Origin: JBBQNJ01 sp038329845
GTDB lineage: Bacteria; Planctomycetota; Phycisphaerae; Tepidisphaerales; Tepidisphaeraceae
Length of the DNA: 49,497 bases
Assembly (NCBI GenBank): GCA_038329845.1
Contig: JBBQNJ010000031.1
Location: 1-49,497 of the forward strand
Reading direction: 5' to 3'
Part shown: positions 40,340 through 49,218 of the stretch, one piece after another
Position numbering within the stretch: the stretch's first letter is position 1
Layout: every line of letters begins with the position of its first letter
Notes under the pieces: generated by a model
What the model was told of the DNA's origin: nothing
Seen by the model: only the letters and a program-made list of their open reading frames with translations
Database searches by the model: none
Program-made: the position numbers and the translations under genes

Positions 40340-41464
40340 TCATTGCTTGAGCAGCAGCGGGTCGGCCCAGACGCCGCGGGCACCGAGGAGCGGTTCGGGC
40401 GTTTCTATTCGGAGGGTCAAGTTTCGCACCTTGGCGACCGCGACGGTCAAGTTCAGCGGATCATCCACGCTGGTGATCGGCTCGCCGCGGTACAACTCGC
40501 GGCCATCGCCTAAGACGACGAATTGCAACCGGGCCAGCGGCGCCAGCCCCGCCGCGGCGCCGGCCGTCGCGGTGAACAGGATGTATTGCCCGCCGAGGTC
40601 GTATGTGATCGAGCCGCCGCCGCCGAGGCCGATCCCATATCGCGGCGATTGGTCAACGGGCGATGCGACGACGGCATTCGGCTGATACCCCGGGTCGATC
40701 CCCGCGGCGGCGCTGATATTGCTCGGGCGAAGTTCTGCCAGAGATCGAAGCCGCCGTCCGGCGTATTGAATCTCGCGGATCGAGCGATAATCCACCGGAA
40801 TCCGGCCCAGCACGCCTTGCTGGCATACGAGTTTTCCCTTTTCCGAGGCGATCGACGCGCAGCGCAACGCCGATCCATCGGTGAGATGAACCACGTACTC
40901 GCACGGTTCTTCGCCGACGGGCGACAGGATAGCGGCGGCGGCCTGGTCAGAAAGATCGAAGCTGGAATTGCCGAACAGCACCGACGAGACGCTGATGCGG
41001 TTGCCGTCGACCGCCCGCACGTCGCCTTCATACAAATCGCCGTTCTTCATCACTACCCCGGCGCTGCCGGCGTCGAGACTTCGGCGCATGTCGGGACTGA
41101 TGGGCCGGAAATAAAGCCGAGCAACCCGGCTTCGAGCGACCCGCACGTCGCGCAGGTCGTTGCGGTAGAACTTGACGCTCGTTTCGCCGAGGTGGTCGAT
41201 CCGCTCGACGGCGATCAGCGTGCCGTCGCGAAGGACCACGGCACGCTTGGGCGGTTCCGGCGCTGCGCCGTCCGAGACCAGCAGGTGGAGGATCTCGTCC
41301 CAACCCACTTTGACCGGCGCGCCGATCTTCGGCGAAACTCTCGCCCCGGCATCGTCCAGTTTAACGATGCCCTGCACGCCCTTGCCATCGAATGTCCGCA
41401 CGCTCCCCGCGCCGGCCAGGCCGCAACACAGCACAATCACCCCCATGGCCACAGCCCGGCGCAT
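40340..41464 (-). CDS. Exported NPCBM-like domain protein
   Basis: Predicted 374 residues with a signal peptide (RRAVAMGVIVLCCGLAGAGS). The first ~220 residues are beta-rich repeats resembling small-barrel or LSm-like strands (VVLRDGTLIAVERIDHLGET, VVMKNGDLYEGDVRAVDGNR, VVHLTDGSALRCASIASEKG), each a 'glycine-turn then basic' unit. The C-terminal ~130 residues (RYGIGLGGGGSITYDLGGQY followed by ILFTATAG, then FVVLGDGRELYRGEPITSV and VAVAKVRNLTLRIETP) look like an NPCBM/NEW2 carbohydrate-binding domain. The ATG at 41464 is chosen for the signal peptide; the frame runs to 41599 inside the preceding gene. It is the last gene of the envelope operon, 10 bp after its neighbour. Confidence 0.72.
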   Translation of the reverse strand: MRRAVAMGVIVLCCGLAGAGSVRTFDGKGVQGIVKLDDAGARVSPKIGAPVKVGWDEILHLLVSDGAAPEPPKRAVVLRDGTLIAVERIDHLGETSVKFYRNDLRDVRVARSRVARLYFRPISPDMRRSLDAGSAGVVMKNGDLYEGDVRAVDGNRISVSSVLFGNSSFDLSDQAAAAILSPVGEEPCEYVVHLTDGSALRCASIASEKGKLVCQQGVLGRIPVDYRSIREIQYAGRRLRSLAELRPSNISAAAGIDPGYQPNAVVASPVDQSPRYGIGLGGGGSITYDLGGQYILFTATAGAAAGLAPLARLQFVVLGDGRELYRGEPITSVDDPLNLTVAVAKVRNLTLRIETPEPLLGARGVWADPLLLKQ

Positions 41465-41474
41465 CGGCAATTCG

Positions 41475-42563
41475 TCACCTCTGATAGAGCGGGATGTAAT
41501 GGTATGGCATGGCCAGGATCGTGCTGTAGACGGCGGTGGCATAGACCGGACCGACGCCCTTGCTCCCATCGAGGGGTTCCCAGTACGACTTGTCCCCATC
41601 GCTCTTGCGCTTGGCCAAAAGCATCTTGTTCAGCTTCTGATACCAATCCTTCCACGTCGGCCCGCCGATCATGTACTGGGCCGGAGCGGCGTAGAAATTG
41701 CCGTAGGTGAACCACTCTCGATCTCGGAAATTGCCATCGACTAGATACTTGGAACCGGCGGCGACAATGGGATCGTCGTAGACCCCGCACACCTGCAAAG
41801 AATAGATCGCCGCGGCGGTGCGGGCGAAGCCGGGTTTGTTGCTGTGCGGCTGGTAGGTGAATCCCCCGCTCTTTTCATCGCGGCAACTTCGCACGTACTT
41901 CACGGCGCGGTCAATGGTGGCCTGTGGGACGGCGATCCCGCTGTTCTGCGCCGCCCGCAGCGCCACGACCTGCAAGACCGTCACGGAGATGTCCCCGTCC
42001 ATCACTCGGGGTTGATATCGCCAGGCGCCTTTGTCGTTCTGGCAGGTGATGATCAGGCGGATCGCCTTTTCCAGCTTGGGCCGAATCGCCGGATCGCGGG
42101 TCTGGCCATACGCCTCGGCCAGCGCGATCGTGGCGATCCCGTGGCCGTACATTCCCTGGCCGGAATTGGCCTCGGACGGGGCGATGATGTATCCGTCGGG
42201 GCGAACGCAGTCAAGCAGGAACTGCACGCCTCGGGCGACGTTTTTTCCGTGTTCGCCTTCGTTGGGAAGGTTTCCCGTGGCCATGAAGGCCATTAACACG
42301 TAGCCGGTCATCGCCGCCTGGTGGCTGCGGTTGTCCGACCACGCCCCCGAGGGCATCTGGCGCGATGCCAGCCAGTTCATCGCACCCCGCAGCGCCGCTT
42401 CGGTCGGCTCATCCACCGTGACGGTGTCCTGGTCAACCCCGACGCCGCGGGCCGTCGTGGGCGCTATCGCGCGCACCGGCGTTGCCATCGTGCCGGCGAG
42501 TAGCAGTCCCGCCAGCGCGGCGGCAGTGAAGAGTCGAATAAACCGCGCGTCGCCGTGCTTCAT
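41475..42563 (-). CDS. Exported terpenoid-cyclase/prenyltransferase-fold repeat protein
   Basis: 362 residues with a signal peptide (FIRLFTAAALAGLLLAGTMA). The body shows repeats of the prenyltransferase/squalene-oxidase (alpha/alpha toroid) type: MNWLASRQMPSGAWSD, VQFLLDCVRPDGYIIAP, IRLIITCQNDKGAWRYQP and VKYVRSCRDEKSGGFTYQP, each followed by a helix such as GIATIALAEAYGQ. The DCTAE or DxDD motifs of real cyclases are absent, so an enzyme role in terpene chemistry is doubtful. In planctomycetes such exported proteins are numerous and uncharacterised. Its start lies one base after the stop of the giant coiled-coil gene, so the two are tightly coupled. Confidence 0.8.
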   Translation of the reverse strand: MKHGDARFIRLFTAAALAGLLLAGTMATPVRAIAPTTARGVGVDQDTVTVDEPTEAALRGAMNWLASRQMPSGAWSDNRSHQAAMTGYVLMAFMATGNLPNEGEHGKNVARGVQFLLDCVRPDGYIIAPSEANSGQGMYGHGIATIALAEAYGQTRDPAIRPKLEKAIRLIITCQNDKGAWRYQPRVMDGDISVTVLQVVALRAAQNSGIAVPQATIDRAVKYVRSCRDEKSGGFTYQPHSNKPGFARTAAAIYSLQVCGVYDDPIVAAGSKYLVDGNFRDREWFTYGNFYAAPAQYMIGGPTWKDWYQKLNKMLLAKRKSDGDKSYWEPLDGSKGVGPVYATAVYSTILAMPYHYIPLYQR

Positions 42564-42564
42564 G

Positions 42565-45500
42565 CTACTCCCGTCCCTCTGACAGATTGCGAAGGTATTG
42601 CTCGACCTGGGGACCGTATTCTTCGGGATACTTCTCGGCCTGCGATTGGGTCAACGCCGCCCGATCGCGCTCGGGCAGCGCGATAAATCGACCGGCGGAG
42701 TTCTCATCCCGCCGCGCCCCGGCCTGGGCCGTGCCGTCGGGACCCATCTGGCGATCTCCCGTGGCCATCCCTTCCTGCGGCATTCCCGGCATTCCCGGCA
42801 TTCCCGGCATTCCCGGCATCCCGGGCATTCCGGGCATTCCCGGCTGACCCGGTTGTCCGGGCATGGGCTGGCCGGGAGCAAGGCCGGCCTGTGCCATCGC
42901 CACCGCCGCCTGCGCCTGGGCCAGCGCCGACTGTGCCTGCTGAGCGCTTTGCTGGGCAGCGGGCGTGTTGCCCGCCTGCGCCTCGGCCGCGGCTTGAGAC
43001 AAGGCGTTGGCCGCATCTTGAAGCGCCTGGTCGGCGTTGGCCGGCAACGCCCCCTGGTCGTCGGCCGCCAGCGCCGTTGCCTGCTCGCCGGTCTGTTGGA
43101 ACTGATCGGACGCGACCTGCGGCGCGGGATTGGTCCCGGCCTGCTGGGCCGCGGCGAGTTGCTCGGTCGCCTTCTGGATCCCCGCCTGCTGCTCGGCCAC
43201 TTGTGGAAGCGACGGCTGGCCCGGCGTAGGCTGACCGGCCGATGGCTGGCCCGGGGACGGTTGACCCGGGGATGGTTGACCCGGTGAAGGCTGACCCGGC
43301 GAGGGCTGACCCGGTGACGGCTGCCCTGGTGATGGCTCGCCCGGTGACGGCTGCGACGGCTTGGACGCTTCCGCCGCCGCCATCGCATCCTGCGCCTTCT
43401 GCATCGACTGCGCCGCGGCCTTGGGATCGCCCTTGGCCAGTTCCGACGCCGCCTGCTCGGCCGCCTTCTGCGCCTGATTCAGCGCCGGCGAGGGCGCCTG
43501 CTGGTTCATCTGATCCAGCGCCTTGGCGACCTCTTTCTGCTGCTGCTGCAATTGCTCGGCCAGCGCCTGCGGAGTGGCATCCATCTTCTGCGTGGCATCG
43601 GCGGCCTGCTGCTGCATCTTCTCGATTTGCTCGGCAGCGCCCGCTAAGGCCGCGGCGGGATCTGCCGCCGGCTCATTGAGTTGCTGCTGCAAGTCGGCGA
43701 TTTTCTTATCGAGTTGATCCTTCGCCTGGCCCAGTTGCGCCAAGGCCTCCTGCTGCTTCGGCTGCGCTGACTTCGGATCATTCTTGGCCAGTTCGTCGCC
43801 GGCCTTTTTCATCTCCTGCTGCGCCTGCTGAAGCGGTTGGGCCGCGGGAGCGCCCTCCTGCGGCAAGGCGTTTTTCACGTCGTCGGTTTGCTGGGCCAAC
43901 TCCTGCTGCTGCTTGGCCTCGGGGGAAGCGGCGGGAGACGCTTTAGGCTCTTGGCGGGCCTGCTCGGCCGCCTTCTGGGCGGCGTCGGCCGCCTTCTGGG
44001 CGGCGTCGGCCTTCTTCTCGGCGGCGTCGGCCTTGGCCTGCGATTGCTTGGCCTGCGCTTCGGCCTCGGCAGCCTTCTGCTGAGCCTCGGCGGCCTTCGG
44101 GGTCATCTGCGGATTCTGCTGCGCCGCCTGCTTCATCGCGTCGGCAACCTGCTGCTGCGAGTTGGCCTGCTTCTCAGCCGCTTCGGCGGCCTGCTTCTGG
44201 GCGTCAGCCAGCGCCTTTTGGGCATCGGCCATCGCCTGCTGGGCATCGGCGGCCTTCTCCTGCGCCTTATTGGCGTTCTCCTCGGCCTGCTTGGCTTTTT
44301 CTTCGGCCTTGGCCTGGGGCGCGGGAGTTTCCGGCTGCTTGGCCGCGTCGGCCTGCTGCTTCTGGGCTTCGGCGACTTCCTTTTTCGCTTCGGCGACCTG
44401 CTGTTGAGCCTCTTTCGCCTGCTGCTGAGCGGCCTTGGCCTGGTCCTGGGCCTCGGCGAGCTTCTGCTCGGTCGCGGGCTGCTTGTTCTCGGCCGCGTCC
44501 TTGCGAGCCTCATCCAATTTCTTCGACGCCTCGGCGAGTTTCTTATCGGCCTGGTCCAGCGACTTCTTCGCCTGATCGAGATCGGCCTTTGGCGCCGGCT
44601 GGGTCGCGGGCTGTTCCTTATCGACCGCCGCCTTGGCTGTCTGCTGTTCGAGTTTTTGCTGATCCTTGATCAACTTGGCCACGTCATCGCGGGCCGCCTC
44701 CAGTGAGGCGAGCTGCTTTTTCATCTCCTCGGTCTTGGCGATCTGTTCATCCAATGCCTTGACCGCCAGTTGCAGCGAATCGATCGCCGACTGCTGATTT
44801 TCCGCCGGGTTGCGGGCCGCCTTGGCGTCGGACATGGCCTGCTCGGCCTTCTCCATTTGTCGGGCCGCGTCGCCGATGTACCGCGCCGCGGGGGGCGCCG
44901 AGGTGGCCGCGTCGGCCTGGGCCTCGCGGGTTTTGTCCTTGATCGCGGTCTGCCGTGGCGTTAGTTCGATCAGCTTGGCCGACTGGTTCTCGACCTGCTT
45001 GCTGACGGTCGCCAGGTCGCGCTCCTGGACGATCAACGCCTCGATTCGCGCCTTGAGGTCCTTCAGCGCCGCCAGCGCATCCTTCGGGGCCGATTGCTCA
45101 CGCTGCTCGGCCTTGACGATCTCCTGCTGGACCATTTCCCGCGTCTTTTCCAGTTCGTCGATCGCGGCCTTGCCGCGCTCGGCGGCCTTGTCCTTGTCCG
45201 ACTCGCGGTACTTGGATCGGGCCTCCTGCATCTTGTCTTCGGCGTTTTTCAGTTGATCCGACGCCGCCGGCGCCGCCGTCTCCAGGTCTTTGCGGGTGAG
45301 GTTCGTCTTGTCCACCAGTTCGGCCTGGCGATCCTCGAGCTGATTCATCGCCGCCCGATCCTTGGGCGCGGCCTTGGTCTCCTCGACCAGCTTTTTCTGA
45401 TCGGCGATCGCCTTGTCGAGATCCTGCGCGGCTTTGCGAAGTACCTCGAGCGCCGTCGCGGGCGGCGCCACCAGGCGAGACAGTTCGACCAGTGCGTCGC

Positions 45501-46263
45501 GCGATGCCTTTTCGCCACCGGCGGCGCGGAACAGGTTTCCGATCTTCAGATCGTCGGTCGCGGTCGAGACGTTCTCCTGGAGCTGCGCCTTGGTCGCCCC
45601 GTCGCTGGCTCGGCGGAGTCGTTCGGCGGTCATGCCATCAGCCGAATCGGTCAGCCCTTTGAGAATTCCCAACGCCATCCGCACATCGTCACGCAGCGTA
45701 CTCTGCTCGACATGCTGCACCCGAAGCGAATCCTTCTGGGCTTCGCTCATCTTGTCGGTGCGCCCGGAGGTCGCCCGGGCCAGGTCCACCGCCGCCTTGA
45801 GGTTGGTGTTCTGGCGGTTGGCCAACTGGGAAAATCGCATCGACAGCTCGTACAACTGCTGCTGGCGCTGATATTCGATGAGCAGGTGCTTGAATTGGGC
45901 GATGATCCCCTTTTGCTGGGTATAGGCATCGACAACTTTTCCGCGCGCGTCTTGTCCCCCCACGCCGCGGGCTTCCTGCAACAGGGAAATGACCGTCGCC
46001 ATCTCCTGGTCGGACAGGTTGCCCAGGATCGAATGGATCGCCTTGAGCGTCTTGACATCGTCGCCGTTGCCCATGCCGTTGCGATCGAACTCGGAAATGA
46101 TGGCGGTCAACTGATCGGCCACCTTGCCGGTCTGATTGCGGATCTGCTGCTGCGAGACCTCGCTTTCGCGGATTTTCTCGGTTGGCAACGGTGCCAATCC
46201 CCACGCCGCGGCGCAGGCACCCAGGATCACGAGGCTGATCGACGATCGGATGATGCGATTCAT
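42565..46263 (-). CDS. Giant exported Ala/Gln/Lys coiled-coil protein with collagen-like repeats
   Basis: 1232 residues. A signal peptide (RSSISLVILGACAAAWG) leads into ~380 residues of ordinary-looking helical sequence (QQQIRNQTGKVADQLTAIIS, then HLLIEYQRQQQLYELSMRFS). From ~530 to ~950 it is extreme low complexity of Ala, Gln, Lys, Glu and Asp with heptad-like spacing (AKAAQQQAKEAQQQVAEAKK, AQEKAADAQQAMADAQKALA), predicted to be a very long coiled coil. Then PSPGQ x~9 (residues ~971-1018), a second Ala/Gln region, PGM x7 (1141-1161) and a conserved-looking end, ERDRAALTQSQAEKYPEEYG then PQVEQYLRNLSEG. The PEEYGPQVEQYLRNLSE ending and the upstream membrane gene recall the DUF4175/TIGR02302 family. 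Function unknown. Confidence 0.85.
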   Translation of the reverse strand: MNRIIRSSISLVILGACAAAWGLAPLPTEKIRESEVSQQQIRNQTGKVADQLTAIISEFDRNGMGNGDDVKTLKAIHSILGNLSDQEMATVISLLQEARGVGGQDARGKVVDAYTQQKGIIAQFKHLLIEYQRQQQLYELSMRFSQLANRQNTNLKAAVDLARATSGRTDKMSEAQKDSLRVQHVEQSTLRDDVRMALGILKGLTDSADGMTAERLRRASDGATKAQLQENVSTATDDLKIGNLFRAAGGEKASRDALVELSRLVAPPATALEVLRKAAQDLDKAIADQKKLVEETKAAPKDRAAMNQLEDRQAELVDKTNLTRKDLETAAPAASDQLKNAEDKMQEARSKYRESDKDKAAERGKAAIDELEKTREMVQQEIVKAEQREQSAPKDALAALKDLKARIEALIVQERDLATVSKQVENQSAKLIELTPRQTAIKDKTREAQADAATSAPPAARYIGDAARQMEKAEQAMSDAKAARNPAENQQSAIDSLQLAVKALDEQIAKTEEMKKQLASLEAARDDVAKLIKDQQKLEQQTAKAAVDKEQPATQPAPKADLDQAKKSLDQADKKLAEASKKLDEARKDAAENKQPATEQKLAEAQDQAKAAQQQAKEAQQQVAEAKKEVAEAQKQQADAAKQPETPAPQAKAEEKAKQAEENANKAQEKAADAQQAMADAQKALADAQKQAAEAAEKQANSQQQVADAMKQAAQQNPQMTPKAAEAQQKAAEAEAQAKQSQAKADAAEKKADAAQKAADAAQKAAEQARQEPKASPAASPEAKQQQELAQQTDDVKNALPQEGAPAAQPLQQAQQEMKKAGDELAKNDPKSAQPKQQEALAQLGQAKDQLDKKIADLQQQLNEPAADPAAALAGAAEQIEKMQQQAADATQKMDATPQALAEQLQQQQKEVAKALDQMNQQAPSPALNQAQKAAEQAASELAKGDPKAAAQSMQKAQDAMAAAEASKPSQPSPGEPSPGQPSPGQPSPGQPSPGQPSPGQPSPGQPSAGQPTPGQPSLPQVAEQQAGIQKATEQLAAAQQAGTNPAPQVASDQFQQTGEQATALAADDQGALPANADQALQDAANALSQAAAEAQAGNTPAAQQSAQQAQSALAQAQAAVAMAQAGLAPGQPMPGQPGQPGMPGMPGMPGMPGMPGMPGMPQEGMATGDRQMGPDGTAQAGARRDENSAGRFIALPERDRAALTQSQAEKYPEEYGPQVEQYLRNLSEGRE
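42781..42843 (-). repeat. Seven 9-bp units encoding Pro-Gly-Met
   Basis: Seven copies of CATTCCCGG (two with one or two changes) on the plus strand encode a collagen-like PGM tract near residues 1141-1161 of the giant protein. Near-identity of the DNA units suggests recent length change. Confidence 0.92.
43212..43352 (-). repeat. About nine 15-bp units encoding Pro-Ser-Pro-Gly-Gln
   Basis: Variants of GGCTGACCCGGTGAC (plus strand) repeat every 15 bp and encode PSPGQ, with GE, AGQ and TPGQ variants at the ends. The tract separates the long coiled coil from the C-terminal Ala/Gln region of the giant protein. Confidence 0.9.
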
Positions 46264-46320
46264 AATGACTCCGAAAACAGGCTTACGTCGTTCTTTCGTC
46301 GGCGCCGCCCGCTAATGAGG

Positions 46321-48075
46321 TTATGGCGCTGAGTCGCGCGATTTCTCCAACACCATGTTGCCCAGTCGCTGATTGAGGCTTTCCTGACTGCTGGTCAGGT
46401 CGGTCAGGGTCGTGGTCATGTCCCCGGTACGGGCCATCAATTCCGCACGCTTATCGGCTTCGCTGACCACACGGGCTTGGTAATGCTCGCTGGAACTCTT
46501 TCCCGGACCGGTCACGTTGTTGGTGTCCTGCGCCTCCAGCCACCACTCGATCACCGCCCCTTCGCCCAGCGACGGCTTCATCTTCGCCAGTTCCCACTTA
46601 TACCAGCCGCGAAGATTCTTAGGATTTCGACCGGTTTCCAGCGATATCGTCTTTTCCTCACCCGCGTTCTCGTCGTCGCGCTTGTAATGGAGGTTCAACT
46701 TCTCGATCGCGTAATCGTCGGCCACGTCGAACCCGATGGCGATCCAGGCCTGCGTCGTGACCAGTTCTTCCTTGCGATCGGGATACGTGACCTTGACCAC
46801 TGGGGGCTTGTCGGGAACCAGATCGACGCGATAGACCGCCGGATCGCGGGTTTCCAAGCCGTATTCATCGATCAGGTAAACGGAAAACCCGGTCGTTCCT
46901 GCGGGCAGGGGAATGCTCGCCTGCACGCCGTCGCGGGCTATCAGGCGCGTGTTGTCACCGCCGCCGTCGGATTCCAAGGGAAAATCGATGGGGAATCGCG
47001 GGCGCGAATCCGGCGGATCCTGCCCGAGCAACCGCACGCGATTGCCCACCCCCGCGGCACCGACGGCGCTGGGTATCAGTCGAACCGGCTTATTGCTCGT
47101 CACCTTCAGGGCCAGCCGCGACCCGGCCAGCAGAGTCAGATCGCCGGGCTGGCGCGGCACGATATTTAATTTCGGATCGGCTTGGGTGACGTACCGGGGA
47201 TACAACTGGGCGCACTCGATTGACTGCACCTGCGGACGGGCGACGGCCTCGACGCGAAATCGCTCGCTCTGCCCGTCATTGAGGAAAATCTGGTACGTGA
47301 AGGAAGACTGGACGTTTTCGATCTGGCGGGTGTAGCGGTCGGCTTGCTCGGGGTCTCGATCCATGGTGAATCGCTGGGTGGCGCCGCGCTCGAAGCGAAC
47401 TTCGACGGTTCCCTCGCGCGGCTTGATTCCGCGGGCCAGCGCTTCGAGCGTGACCGAGTCGCCCCTGGCGATCACCCGGTTACCCAGGGAGGGATCGACG
47501 ATCACCCGCGTCTTTCGCGGCACGGGGATGTTCGACAAAAAGGCACGCTTGAGCAGGTCGCCGGAAGTCTGCCCTCCGAGCGCCAGCCCGGCCAGGCCAC
47601 CGGCCAGGATCAGGGTCGTGGCCGCAGCAATGCGGATCAGCGCATCGGACCGCACGACGCGGGTGAAGTCCAACGGCTGGCTCATCGATTCGGTCTGATG
47701 GACCATCGCCCGCACCAGCGACACCGACGCCCCGGCAGGCACCGCCCCCGGACGGGTCAATTGCACCGCCGATATCAGCCGCGAGCGGAAGTCGGGCTGA
47801 TCATGCTCGACGCGAAGGGCTATCTCCTCGTCATTCGGCGCGAAAATCGCCGGTGCCACCGCATATTTGAGGATCAGCATGATCGCGGCACCCAGATTGA
47901 CGGCCAGGATCGCCGCGCGCAGGGTCCAGGAGAGATTCAGCCACCAATCCAGCAACATCCCGATCCCCAGGATCAGCACGAACGCCCCCACGGCGGCCAA
48001 GACGCCGGTCGAGGCGCTGACCCCAATGTGCTTTCGCCGCACTTCCGCGAGTTTGTTCAGAAGCAGTTGGCTCAT
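46321..48075 (-). CDS. DUF4175-like membrane protein
   Basis: 584 residues. Two helices near the N-terminus (STGVLAAVGAFVLILGIGML, then TLRAAILAVNLGAAIMLILK) and a third near 145-167 (IRIAAATTLILAGGLAGLAL) flank a short loop with DEEIALRVEHDQPDFRSRLI. Beyond lies a ~400-residue periplasmic part of immunoglobulin-like strands (RGDSVTLEALARGIKPREGT, VKVTYPDRKEELVTTQAWIA, VIEWWLEAQDTNNVTGPGKS), ending in a short coiled stretch (LTDLTSSQESLNQRLGNMV). This is the front half of a DUF4175-type protein; the Gln-rich back half seems to be the next gene. It is the first gene of the operon, whose leader carries a REP-like inverted repeat. Confidence 0.75.
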   Translation of the reverse strand: MSQLLLNKLAEVRRKHIGVSASTGVLAAVGAFVLILGIGMLLDWWLNLSWTLRAAILAVNLGAAIMLILKYAVAPAIFAPNDEEIALRVEHDQPDFRSRLISAVQLTRPGAVPAGASVSLVRAMVHQTESMSQPLDFTRVVRSDALIRIAAATTLILAGGLAGLALGGQTSGDLLKRAFLSNIPVPRKTRVIVDPSLGNRVIARGDSVTLEALARGIKPREGTVEVRFERGATQRFTMDRDPEQADRYTRQIENVQSSFTYQIFLNDGQSERFRVEAVARPQVQSIECAQLYPRYVTQADPKLNIVPRQPGDLTLLAGSRLALKVTSNKPVRLIPSAVGAAGVGNRVRLLGQDPPDSRPRFPIDFPLESDGGGDNTRLIARDGVQASIPLPAGTTGFSVYLIDEYGLETRDPAVYRVDLVPDKPPVVKVTYPDRKEELVTTQAWIAIGFDVADDYAIEKLNLHYKRDDENAGEEKTISLETGRNPKNLRGWYKWELAKMKPSLGEGAVIEWWLEAQDTNNVTGPGKSSSEHYQARVVSEADKRAELMARTGDMTTTLTDLTSSQESLNQRLGNMVLEKSRDSAP

Positions 48076-48176
48076 ACGGCTGGTAAGTCTACCCCACGAC
48101 GCCCGGGGATTCGATCATCCCTTAACCTTACCGCCGAGCGGGCCGGATGTTGGATCATCGCGGGAATTGGCCCGGA

Positions 48177-48272
48177 CGCGAGCATTCAGGATATTCCGTC
48201 GGGCCGACCCGCACTCGCGACCAATCCATCCGGGCGGCGAAGCTGTGGGAATATTCTGGATGTCCCCTTGGC
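48177..48272. repeat. REP-like inverted repeat, ACATCCAGAAT family, copy 2
   Basis: Right arm GGGAATATTCTGGATGTCCC (48247-48266) differs by one base from the right arm of copy 1 at 30941-30960, and both run on into CTT then CGCC or GGCC. The left arm (GCATTCAGGATATTCC, 48182-48197) matches its complement less well, so this copy is older. It lies in the 339-bp divergent space between the DUF4175-like operon and sdhB; nothing else was seen there. Confidence 0.82.
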
Positions 48273-48414
48273 CCACCTTCCCACGCGCCAATCGCCGAAG
48301 GAATGAACGCGCGCTTGTCACGCGAGCACTCCATCCTTACGATCCGAGGACAGACGCCGTCTATTTTTGTGCCGGCGCGATGGAGTTGTTGATCGAGGTT
48401 CTATTTCATCAGCC

Positions 48415-49218
48415 ATGACCAATCCCACAACGACCGATGCCACCAAGCCGCTCGCCCGCGACGATGACCGCAAGATCGTCATTCGCATCAAGCGCCAGGA
48501 CGGGCCGCAGTCTGCGTCCCGATGGGAGGAGTTCGCCGTCCCTTATCGGCCCAACATGAACATCATCTCCTGCCTGCAGTGGATCGCGGCCCATCCCACG
48601 ACCACCGATGGCAAGGCCACGACCACGCCCGTGTGGGATTCGGGGTGCCTGGAAGAGGTGTGCGGCGCCTGCACCATGGTGATCAACGGGGCGGTGCGGC
48701 AGTCGTGTTCGACGCTGGTGGACAAGCTGGGCAAGATCGGCGAGCCGATCACCCTCGAGCCGATGCGCAAGTTCCCGGTGGTGCGGGATTTGTTCGTGGA
48801 TCGCCAGCGGCTGTTCAATGACCTCAAGCGGATTAAGGCCTGGGTGCCGATCGACGGCACCTACGACCTCGGCCAAGGCCCGCCGATCCCGCAGGAAATG
48901 CAGGATGTGCGCTATCCATTGAGCCGCTGCATCAGTTGCGGCTGTTGCCTGGACGCCTGCCCGCAATATACGCCGGTGAATGACTTCGTCGGCGCCGCGA
49001 TTATCAGCCAGGTGCGCCTGTTCAACGTCCACCCCATCGGCGAAGCGCTCAAGCCCGAACGGCTCGACGTGATGATGGGCGACGGCGGCGTGAGCGATTG
49101 CGCCAAGGCGGGCAACTGCGTGCGGGTCTGCCCCAAGCAGATTCCCCTGCTCGAGTCGATCTCCGCCGTCCAGCGCCAGGCGACCGTTCACGCGATCAAG
49201 TCGTTCTTTTCACGTTAA
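48415..49218 (+). CDS. sdhB: Succinate dehydrogenase/fumarate reductase iron-sulphur subunit
   Basis: 267 residues with all three cluster sites: [2Fe-2S] C78, C83, C86, C98 (CLEEVCGAC ... C), [4Fe-4S] C172, C175, C178 and the further C182 (CISCGCCLDAC), and [3Fe-4S] region C229, C235, C239 (CAKAGNCVRVCPK). The spacing and the NCVRVCPKQIPL ending are of the Bacillus/Wolinella type that pairs with a one-polypeptide, di-haem membrane anchor. It links the flavin subunit to the quinone in the membrane. The ATG at 48415 gives the family N-terminus; the frame is open to 48367. Unusually, no sdhA or sdhC lies upstream (the neighbour is divergent) and a transposase remnant follows, so it stands alone. 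Confidence 0.95.
   Translation: MTNPTTTDATKPLARDDDRKIVIRIKRQDGPQSASRWEEFAVPYRPNMNIISCLQWIAAHPTTTDGKATTTPVWDSGCLEEVCGACTMVINGAVRQSCSTLVDKLGKIGEPITLEPMRKFPVVRDLFVDRQRLFNDLKRIKAWVPIDGTYDLGQGPPIPQEMQDVRYPLSRCISCGCCLDACPQYTPVNDFVGAAIISQVRLFNVHPIGEALKPERLDVMMGDGGVSDCAKAGNCVRVCPKQIPLLESISAVQRQATVHAIKSFFSR

Noticed and set aside
43837..44706. Plus-strand Leu/Gly-rich frame of 289 codons that looks like a membrane protein
   Set aside because: It is the mirror of the Ala/Gln/Lys coiled-coil tract of the giant protein; the apparent hydrophobic repeats arise from that low-complexity DNA.
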